Assembly: GCA_021777995.1 (NCBI GenBank)
Contig: JAJYCW010000024.1
Coordinates: 1-38,967 of the forward strand
Length of the DNA stretch: 38,967 bases
Origin: a bacterium
Lineage (GTDB): Bacteria; Armatimonadota; Chthonomonadetes; Chthonomonadales; Chthonomonadaceae
Reading direction: 5' to 3'
Part shown: positions 8,493-15,216 of the stretch, in pieces
Layout of the letters: the number at the start of each line of letters is the position of its first letter
How positions within the stretch are numbered: position 1 is the first letter of the stretch
Program-made: the position numbers and the translations under genes
The notes under the pieces: generated by a model
Seen by the model: the letters and a program-made list of their open reading frames with translations, nothing else
What the model was told of the DNA's origin: nothing
The model's database searches: none

Positions 8493-9164
8493 ATGCTGTT
8501 GGGTTCGTCTGTTACACTGCGGCAGTTTACAATCATGATGGCGGTGTTGGTCCTAAGTGTTGCGCTCCACGAGTTGGGGCACGCACTTGCTGCCGATGCC
8601 CTGGGAGATCCCGGTCCGCGCCGTGCTGGCCGAATTACATTATGGCCGGACAAGCATCTGGATGCTCTGGGTTTTGCATTCATGGTGATTACTGTGTTAA
8701 CGGGTATTGGAATTGGATGGGGTAAGCCTGTTATTGTCAATCCGGGCGCCTTTAAGCATCCACGCCGTGATATGCTTCTGGTTGCATTGGCCGGGCCGGC
8801 GATGAACCTTCTGCTCGCCATACTATTTGGGCTGGTCATACGAATCACACTTGCTTCGGGTCCAATGAACTGGATGACGGTCGGACATGGAAACGATGCC
8901 GTATTGGCGCGGGTAGTTATAGCTTTCATTTCAATTAACCTTCTGCTGGTGTTTTTTAACCTCTTGCCGATTGTGCCTTTAGATGGCTCGAAAGTTGTAG
9001 CGGTGCTTCTGCCTGAACATCAAGCATACCAATACATGAAAACGATGTCGCAAATTGGTCCCTTCTTGCTTCTTGCGATCTTTTTTTTCGGCGGACCGAT
9101 CCTCGGTCATATCATTGGGCCGGCAGTTATGTCAGCTACGCAGATTATTACCGGCTTGCACTAA
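8493..9164 (+). CDS. site-2-protease-family (M50) membrane metalloprotease
   Basis: A 223-aa polytopic membrane protein of the small YwhC-like S2P group. The zinc motif HELGH at residues 26-30 lies in the first hydrophobic segment, and NLLPIVPLDGSKV near residue 160 supplies the third zinc ligand (the NPxPxxPLDG-like motif). Four to five further hydrophobic segments follow, and there is no PDZ or CBS domain. A very strong ribosome binding site (TAGGAGG) precedes the ATG. S2P proteases cut substrates within the membrane, but the substrate of this subgroup is generally unknown. It sits between lysA and trpS in one transcript, an arrangement that may be housekeeping in nature. Confidence 0.9.
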   Translation: MLLGSSVTLRQFTIMMAVLVLSVALHELGHALAADALGDPGPRRAGRITLWPDKHLDALGFAFMVITVLTGIGIGWGKPVIVNPGAFKHPRRDMLLVALAGPAMNLLLAILFGLVIRITLASGPMNWMTVGHGNDAVLARVVIAFISINLLLVFFNLLPIVPLDGSKVVAVLLPEHQAYQYMKTMSQIGPFLLLAIFFFGGPILGHIIGPAVMSATQIITGLH

Positions 9165-9191
9165 GTGCAGTCCATGCGAAAGGAATTACAG

Positions 9192-10223
9192 GTGTCTACT
9201 CCTGCTGTGAAGCAACAAGCACACGAGAAAAAGCGGCTCTTGAGTGGTATGCAGCCCACCGGGCCGGGCGCATTGCACCTTGGAAATCTTGAAGGCGCAC
9301 TTCGCACGTGGGTGCGACTTCAGGACGAATATGAGATGTATTGCTTCATAGCCGACTGGCATTCACTAACGACCCGATATCAGGATACCGCCGCTATTGG
9401 TCCGGCTTGTCGTGAAGTGGCTGCAGACTATATTGCCGCTGGTCTCGATCCCAACAAATGTGCGATCTTTCTGCAGAGCCACGTAAAAGAGCATGCCGAG
9501 CTGCAATTGCTTTTGGGTATGATAACCCCTGTTGGGTGGTTAGAGAGGGTTCCCACCTACAAGGAAAAGCGCGATTTGCTGCAGGAACGCGGAGAAGGCG
9601 ATGAATCGGTATCCTATGGCCTGCTCGGTTATCCTGTGTTACAGGCCGCGGACATTCTTGTTTACCGCGCACATTCTGTACCAGTAGGGCGTGATCAGGC
9701 TGCGCACCTTGAGATGAGCCGCGAGCTCGCGCGCCGGTTCAACCGACTGTACGGTGATACTTTTCCCGAACCGCAGGCACTCATCATGGAGGACACGGGC
9801 GTAATACCTGGTATAGACGGCCGCAAGATGAGCAAGAGTTATGGCAACGCGATCTACATTCGTGACGATGCTGATACAGTAGCCCGGAAAGTGAAAGAGG
9901 CTTTTACGACGCCATCCAAAATGCGTAAGAGCGATCCCGGTGTTCCTGAAAAGTGTGCAGTCTGCCAGTTGAGAAAACTATATGATCCAACTGGTTACAG
10001 TGCCTCCTGGGAGGAGGACCGACAGGGACTTCGCGGTTGCATGCAAAATAAGGCCGAGCTAACGGAAATACTAAACGACATGCTGAACCCGATGAGGGTG
10101 AGGCGCGCTGAGCTACTAGCCGATCCTGCTGAGCTCGATCGCATTTTGACGCATGGTGCAGAAAAAGCTCGCGAAACTGCAGAGGCCACCATGGCGATTG
10201 TGCGAAAAGCTATGCATTTTTAG
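9192..10223 (+). CDS. trpS: tryptophan--tRNA ligase
   Basis: A class I aminoacyl-tRNA synthetase that charges tRNA-Trp in the cytoplasm. The HIGH-type motif is ALHLGN (about residues 27-32) after LLSGMQPTG, and the KMSKS loop GRKMSKSYGN is exact (about 212-216). VPVGRDQAAHLEMSRELARRFN is the typical ATP and tRNA-Trp region, and a CAVCQLRKLYDP cysteine pair follows the KMSKS loop. I choose GTG at 9192, because AAAGGA lies 7 bases upstream. GTG at 9165 and ATG at 9174 are alternatives but have no good binding site. With this start the length is 343 aa, which is normal. No T-box or attenuator-like leader is seen. Confidence 0.95.
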   Translation: MSTPAVKQQAHEKKRLLSGMQPTGPGALHLGNLEGALRTWVRLQDEYEMYCFIADWHSLTTRYQDTAAIGPACREVAADYIAAGLDPNKCAIFLQSHVKEHAELQLLLGMITPVGWLERVPTYKEKRDLLQERGEGDESVSYGLLGYPVLQAADILVYRAHSVPVGRDQAAHLEMSRELARRFNRLYGDTFPEPQALIMEDTGVIPGIDGRKMSKSYGNAIYIRDDADTVARKVKEAFTTPSKMRKSDPGVPEKCAVCQLRKLYDPTGYSASWEEDRQGLRGCMQNKAELTEILNDMLNPMRVRRAELLADPAELDRILTHGAEKARETAEATMAIVRKAMHF

Positions 10224-10230
10224 GAGCCTG

Positions 10231-11331
10231 ATGGGAGACGACAAGGATACCGGCAAAATAGTGGCGGTCAACGAGCCAGCATCGGTACCACCTACCGCGG
10301 GATTTGCGGCTTCGCTGCAGAAACTGCTGAAAGTACTTGTGCTGTCTACTTCGGTTGCGGTCGTCATCTTGGGCAGCATTGTCATCCTGGAGACAATCCA
10401 GCGGCGCAAACTACAGATCCAAAACGATCCCCAGGTTGCTGCTGCATGGTTGGCAGGTGTGAGATATGGGAGCGATTGCAGCCTAACACCGCATCACGGC
10501 CTTACAACGTTGTTGAAGCGAATAGGTCTGCGGTTACCGCAGGTTCACCACACATTGCTTAGCCATTTTCAAGGTGCAAACGGCAGCATGGAAGTGTGGC
10601 TTGGTTACATCAGTCACCTCACCAACCAGCCGCGTCTGGTTTGCGAACCCGTTGGCAGTACGGTGTTCTACGACAATCTAGGCCAGAGCTATCGTGGATT
10701 TTTAGATTTGCAACCTGGGTTCGTTGGCCTTTTTCTTCCTGGGTATGATCACGCGGCCAGAACAATTACGTGTGTTGTACACTGGCTGCCCGCCAATAAT
10801 GACGCGGCAAAGGTTTCTAAACCCATGCGGTTTGAAATCAAGCTTCCATCTGCGTCGCGAAAGCTGCCTCCGGCACCTTCCATTGGGTATTCCGCGGTTG
10901 CATCGCAGCAAGGTGTAACGGTGGGCATTTCCCACGTGCGGCTGAGTGAGGCACTCAATGGCGATTATCGAAATGGCCAGCGCGAATTAACATTTCATCT
11001 TCATACTGTTGGTGGCGCAGTATGGGCGCGAAATATGAATATGGCGGAACTGGAGGACGACCAGTCTATACCCACGTCCGATGCCGTTTCGATCGTCGAT
11101 CCTTACGGTATGAATATTGTGATGCCACATACATTCATTTCGCGCATGAGATCATTTGTTACGGGCGCGCCATTTACCGTAGAGCATGCCTCCGTATGGG
11201 TAGCGCCGGTAAGCGGAGCGGGGGAATCGACTGATGTGGTCAAGATAGTCCTACCCATCAAACCGACTCACTCCGCACGCGTAATCCCGTTTCAGTTGTT
11301 GGTGCGCGTTAAACAGGACATCATTATTTAA
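10231..11331 (+). CDS. unknown single-span membrane-anchored protein
   Basis: I do not recognise this 366-aa protein. After about 30 hydrophilic residues there is one clear membrane helix (LKVLVLSTSVAVVILGSIVIL), then a charged stop-transfer QRRKLQ, so the remaining 310 residues should lie outside the cytoplasm. That part is rich in beta-type alternation (for example LICRVNF-like strands around SMEVWLGYISH and ELTFHLHTVGG) and has two or three cysteines. The ATG follows TAGGAG with a short 4-base gap and sits 7 bases after trpS, so it closes the lysA operon. Its stop overlaps the stop of the convergent kinase gene by 4 bases (TTAA). Confidence 0.8.
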   Translation: MGDDKDTGKIVAVNEPASVPPTAGFAASLQKLLKVLVLSTSVAVVILGSIVILETIQRRKLQIQNDPQVAAAWLAGVRYGSDCSLTPHHGLTTLLKRIGLRLPQVHHTLLSHFQGANGSMEVWLGYISHLTNQPRLVCEPVGSTVFYDNLGQSYRGFLDLQPGFVGLFLPGYDHAARTITCVVHWLPANNDAAKVSKPMRFEIKLPSASRKLPPAPSIGYSAVASQQGVTVGISHVRLSEALNGDYRNGQRELTFHLHTVGGAVWARNMNMAELEDDQSIPTSDAVSIVDPYGMNIVMPHTFISRMRSFVTGAPFTVEHASVWVAPVSGAGESTDVVKIVLPIKPTHSARVIPFQLLVRVKQDIII

Positions 11332-13289
11332 CGCATCAACCGAAATAAAAGACCAGCTGCTTCCAGATTGATTTGTGCCTGACGTTGCTGAACCGCAGCT
11401 GCGCGCAAGTCAGCGGCTAACTGGTTCCGTTTGGCTCGTACGGCGGTCGCGCACGTTTCCAGCCTGGGGGCCATCTTCTCTAGTTCTCGTACCAGCAGAC
11501 GTCGGCGCCGCATTAGTTCATTATCAATTGCTCGCTCTGCAGCAGGAGCTATCGAATCGAGCATTTCGACGCGAAACTGACTTTCGATCTGATCACGCCA
11601 GGTGAGGTAGCTCCTGGCGAACGCACTAGACATCCCCGGCAGGGCAGCCATGCGGTCGGATCGCACGTCAGCCGCACTCCAAACTCCAAACGATTCCATC
11701 TCTACGTATCGACTTGCCCCCGCACCCACCAAGGGGACGTCGCGAATTCTAAACCGCGACATAAATACATCAAGAGCGGCGCTTCGCACGGCAGCAGCGT
11801 GATCTGGTGAGCGGTCTCGAGCGGAAACTGGTGCATCATTGTATCTTTGCGCGAGAGACTCCGCTTCCGCGATCATCTGGATGCATGTGGTACCAGTGGT
11901 CTCCAAATCCCATCTGTTCATCAAAACCTGAAATTGGTGTTTAGCAATGGCACAATCGCTCTTGTAGTCATGTACCTTTAGGGCTAATAATTTTAACAGT
12001 ATCCCCGCTACAAGAGCTGTCGTTGGTATGGCAACGAGTGCGGGCGAAGCAATATGGCCGTGCGAGAGGCTAGCGGCGGTTAGGCCCGAAAGCAGTGATG
12101 CTGCTAACGCGGCGTATGAAAACATTCCCAGCCTGGCTGCTCGTTCGTCGGGCCGAATACCACTGTCGTCAATCTGCGCTTCCGCGGGAACGGTTTCCGC
12201 TGGCACGTCTACACTGTAGATCAGTTGTAAAACCTCTTCTGGCTCCGGAGGGGATGCTATGGCAGCGTCATTGCTGTGGTGCACAAGGTAACCACAGCGC
12301 GTTTCGAGCTCGCACCAAGGACACGTGGGGAGATGACCAGGATATTGGTGCCCTGCATCCCATTTGCACTGTGCCAAGGAGGCTTCCAGGTTGCTAAGCG
12401 CCTGGCTCCAATGTTCTGGTTTGGGTCGACCCCCACGAACACCTGCTTCGGTGAATGCCTGTTCAAACAGGCGCGCCAATGATGTAGGCATAAAATCGTA
12501 GGCAAGAGTTCCCGGCGGGGGGCGCATTCCCTTTTTGAGTGCTGTGGGGCCGCAAGAGTAGCGATACTCCTTAATTGCCCGCTCAAGAGACATTTCGCCC
12601 TCCGCGCAGATCCCCGCGTATGGATGACGTCCTAGATGCAATAACTGGAACAGCAGCACTGCCAAACCGAAGAGATCGTGGTTTGTAGTTCGAGATACAT
12701 TGTATAGGTCCGCAAACTGCAACTCTGGCGGAGTATGGGACGAGACGCCTACCATGCAGGCAAACATCTGTCCGTCCGATTGCACTTCAAAGCTGTCGCA
12801 GTCCACCAGTCGTACCGAACCATCCTGCTTAATGAGAATGTTGCTGGGATTGACATCGCCTACGAGATGACCTTGGGCGTGCAGTTTAGAAAATGCCGAA
12901 ATTATCTCGTTACAGACCGTGATTGTCATTCTAAACGAGGAATCGTCAAACTTGGCAGTACATTCCCGCGGGTTATAAAACGATCGTACCGAGTAGCTTT
13001 CGGTGATGAGCTCCATAAGAAAGCCGACTGGACCCCGGCCGTCTTGTACGAAAAGCAGTTGCTGGGGCCATGCACACACACTGAGAAGGTCCTGCGATAC
13101 TACATGAGGCATAGCACGAAGTTTGGATGCGGTAACAGGCATTGCAACCTGCCGGTATACCTTTGCCGCCAGATTGGGTTGGCCCTCAACCAGGAAAATA
13201 TCGCCTTCTCCACCTGAGGCAAACTTGTCACCCAGAGTAATGGCTGTTTTGTCTTCCAGATAGACAGTTACTGAACGTGATTGCCGCAT
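11328..13289 (-). CDS. YegI-like protein kinase with zinc knuckle, two membrane helices and helix-hairpin-helix
   Basis: This 653-aa protein has the architecture of the YegI family (protein kinase plus HhH, COG4248). The kinase domain covers about 15-300: glycine loop SGGEGD (25-30), AAKVY with Lys43, catalytic loop HLVGDVNPSN (141-150; Asp145 and Asn150 present, HRD changed to a G-D form) and VDCDSF in place of DFG (162-167). A C-x14-C-P-W-C cluster (308-326) looks like a small zinc site. Residues about 388-437 form two hydrophobic helices. RIRDVPLVGAGASRY to LPGMSSAFARSYLTWR (514-565) is a helix-hairpin-helix unit, and 590-650 is a likely coiled coil. Relatives often sit with PP2C phosphatase and VWA genes; none is present here. 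The target is unknown. Confidence 0.85.
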   Translation of the reverse strand: MRQSRSVTVYLEDKTAITLGDKFASGGEGDIFLVEGQPNLAAKVYRQVAMPVTASKLRAMPHVVSQDLLSVCAWPQQLLFVQDGRGPVGFLMELITESYSVRSFYNPRECTAKFDDSSFRMTITVCNEIISAFSKLHAQGHLVGDVNPSNILIKQDGSVRLVDCDSFEVQSDGQMFACMVGVSSHTPPELQFADLYNVSRTTNHDLFGLAVLLFQLLHLGRHPYAGICAEGEMSLERAIKEYRYSCGPTALKKGMRPPPGTLAYDFMPTSLARLFEQAFTEAGVRGGRPKPEHWSQALSNLEASLAQCKWDAGHQYPGHLPTCPWCELETRCGYLVHHSNDAAIASPPEPEEVLQLIYSVDVPAETVPAEAQIDDSGIRPDERAARLGMFSYAALAASLLSGLTAASLSHGHIASPALVAIPTTALVAGILLKLLALKVHDYKSDCAIAKHQFQVLMNRWDLETTGTTCIQMIAEAESLAQRYNDAPVSARDRSPDHAAAVRSAALDVFMSRFRIRDVPLVGAGASRYVEMESFGVWSAADVRSDRMAALPGMSSAFARSYLTWRDQIESQFRVEMLDSIAPAAERAIDNELMRRRRLLVRELEKMAPRLETCATAVRAKRNQLAADLRAAAVQQRQAQINLEAAGLLFRLMR

Positions 13290-13610
13290 GCAGATGAATG
13301 CCCTCGTTGGTCAGCCATACTGGTAACCCCTGGTTGGATCGACACTTCTTCACCAAACGGCTGCACCTCACCAACATCATTGGCGAATTCGTGGCATTTA
13401 AGTACGAAATCTTTGTAGCACACCATACTGCAACACCGTGAGCGCGTGGGAAAATACAGCGGTTGTACCGTTTGAGATGCTGCAATTCATGCAAGAACTA
13501 ATCGGTAAATCAGTTTACCACAGAGCATAGATAGTTCAAAAGACAACGGCCGGCTGCAGGACACATTGTGCTCACAACAGCCGGCCAAACAATGATTTGA
13601 CGAAGAGAAG
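13290..13610. other. 321-base gene-free stretch
   Basis: It must hold the promoter of the kinase gene, though no convincing -35/-10 pair is seen. It contains a small perfect inverted repeat GGTAAA-TCAG-TTTACC (13505-13520) and the terminator at 13548-13586. A leftward frame of 88 codons across it has no binding site and unconvincing composition. Confidence 0.5.
13548..13586 (-). terminator. terminator hairpin after the small acidic gene
   Basis: Perfect 9-bp GC-rich arms GGCCGGCTG and CAGCCGGCC enclose a 21-base loop. On the minus strand they are followed by GTTGTCTTTTG. They lie 25 bases after the 85-aa gene, separating it from the kinase gene downstream. Confidence 0.7.
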
Positions 13611-13868
13611 CTACTCTTCAGTCTCGTCGTCATCGGTGTTGGGCTCAAGGTACACAATTACGTGGTCAATCACTTCGTCTTCTCCCACTGGAAGCGGGTA
13701 GGCGACATCCACAACGTCCCAGATTTGTGGCAAATGTTTTGACTCTGCAAATTCCTGGTTCAACATAATAGTCTCACCAACGTTTGGTACGATCTGACTT
13801 TTCACTGTACAGACGTGAGTTGGGTCGTCGCTGTCGGGTGCGAAATGAATGAAATCGAGTTGAAGCAT
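13611..13868 (-). CDS. small acidic hypothetical protein, 85 aa
   Basis: I do not recognise this protein. An ideal ribosome binding site (AAGGAG, 6 bases before ATG) and its own terminator downstream support it as a gene. The product is soluble and strongly acidic, ending in NTDDDETEE, and looks beta-rich (TCTVKSQIVPNVGETIML, then WDVVDVAYPL and DHVIVYLEP), perhaps a compact barrel-like fold. It starts 27 bases after the exported barrel-like gene and is probably co-transcribed with it. No function is proposed. Confidence 0.75.
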   Translation of the reverse strand: MLQLDFIHFAPDSDDPTHVCTVKSQIVPNVGETIMLNQEFAESKHLPQIWDVVDVAYPLPVGEDEVIDHVIVYLEPNTDDDETEE

Positions 13869-13895
13869 GTTATTCTCCTTAAGCGGGTGTAGGTT

Positions 13896-15131
13896 CTAGC
13901 CCCGCGAATAAAATCGGTAAGTCACAAGTTGCACGTACTGCCCTGGTCCCGATCGATCGTGGAACCATTTCGAGTCAAGAGAAGTATGCGGGCTTACAAG
14001 AGCCTCTGCCTGAATGTACCAGGGATGAGAGTGTACGACGCAGATTAGGCCTGGATCGCCTGTGCGGCCCCAAGTTTGAAGGCGATGTTCGTACTGATTG
14101 CGGGTAAATCCCTGAGCGTCTATGGTACGCACACGAACTGCACGTATTTCACCCACAAGCTTTGCACCAAGGGGAGCTGAGCGATCTTCGTTAAACCGGA
14201 AATGCAGCAGCGGTACTTGTGCGGTGAACCCATCGGGATGACGGGAATAATCTATTGTGTACTTGCCGAACACATTCGTCACGCTGCCCGGCTTAAACTG
14301 CACAGCAATACCTGTGAAGTCCGGCTCGGTCTGTTTGTGTTCGTACAATAGGCCGACATTAAATTCGCCAATCTGCTTGCCAAGGTAGAGATCGTAACCT
14401 GGCTGGCCAGCGCGCCCAAGAGGTTCATTGCGAACTGCAAGATCGCCCAGGCGTGTTTCGAAATGCCAGCTGTGCCAAAGGTCACTGCGGTAAAATGCAT
14501 AGGCCGCCATGACAGTGGGTGTCAGCGAGTCGTGGCCCGTGAAGCCGGCCAACCTCCCTGACCAATGAAAGCCAAAACCACTATGGCTGGCGAGTTCACC
14601 GTCTAGCACGACACTTCTATAGTCAGTTTCCACAGGGGAATACTGATCTAGAGTACCAGGGACCGGATCGAAGATTGAGATTGCGTCGGGGTAGGGAACA
14701 TGTAAATACCGCACATGGCCAATGCGCAGGCTTATGGCACCATCTACAGACCTGCCGTGATAATTATCGAAGGCTTCTAGATAGAATTCATCCGTCTGAA
14801 GATGCAGAAGCTGCTTACCTTCTTTGCGTCGAAAACCAAGACGCGCCCGCAGTCCTGGCAGTAGATCTACGTTGGCACTAAAGACAAAGTTGTTGAGCTG
14901 CAGTAGATTCGACCAAGCCTTCACACCGATCGACATGTCAAACGTTCCACGAAATGGTCCAAGGTAGTCCGTATGCCAGCCATATGGAGTAGGGTGAAGC
15001 AGTGCAGTAGTATTTACCTGTCCTTCCTGGGTGTTGGAACGGGGGGCTGGCTGTTGGGCTTTCGCTCCCTTGCCAATCAGTAATAGTAGTGCAATGGAAG
15101 CAATAGAACAATTCCTGGTGCTTACCGGCAT
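13896..15131 (-). CDS. exported, probable outer-membrane beta-barrel protein
   Basis: A 411-aa protein with a signal peptide (about residues 1-25, ending GKGAKA before QQPAP). The mature part lacks helical membrane spans. It consists of amphipathic beta strands of alternating residues such as FVFSANVDLLPGLRARLGF, EFNVGLLYEHKQ and VTNVFGKYTIDYS, ending YVQLVTYRFYSRG, close to a C-terminal aromatic strand. This points to a porin-like barrel and so to an outer membrane, but I cannot name a family. The start has AAGGGGA 5 bases upstream. It lies in a minus-strand run, 85 bases after the ADP-ribosylglycohydrolase-like gene, with the small acidic gene following. Confidence 0.75.
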   Translation of the reverse strand: MPVSTRNCSIASIALLLLIGKGAKAQQPAPRSNTQEGQVNTTALLHPTPYGWHTDYLGPFRGTFDMSIGVKAWSNLLQLNNFVFSANVDLLPGLRARLGFRRKEGKQLLHLQTDEFYLEAFDNYHGRSVDGAISLRIGHVRYLHVPYPDAISIFDPVPGTLDQYSPVETDYRSVVLDGELASHSGFGFHWSGRLAGFTGHDSLTPTVMAAYAFYRSDLWHSWHFETRLGDLAVRNEPLGRAGQPGYDLYLGKQIGEFNVGLLYEHKQTEPDFTGIAVQFKPGSVTNVFGKYTIDYSRHPDGFTAQVPLLHFRFNEDRSAPLGAKLVGEIRAVRVRTIDAQGFTRNQYEHRLQTWGRTGDPGLICVVHSHPWYIQAEALVSPHTSLDSKWFHDRSGPGQYVQLVTYRFYSRG

Positions 15132-15180
15132 GAAAATCCCCTTACAATAGGATTGGGCTGGGTTGCGTATCCGATAATAT

Positions 15181-15204
15181 CCTGCGATAGAGCAAACCCG
15201 CAGG
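15181..15204 (-). other. hairpin in the leader of the barrel-protein gene
   Basis: CCTGCG (15181-15186) and CGCAGG (15199-15204) form a perfect 6-bp stem with a 12-base loop, 50 bases upstream of the barrel gene. It could be a weak terminator of the preceding gene (downstream ATATTATC on the minus strand) or a leader element. Confidence 0.35.
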
Positions 15205-15216
15205 GATTGATTGCAC

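Noticed and set aside
13228..13494. 88-codon leftward frame overlapping the kinase start
   Set aside because: It has a TTG start, no binding site, an unconvincing sequence, and overlaps the first 20 codons of the kinase gene.
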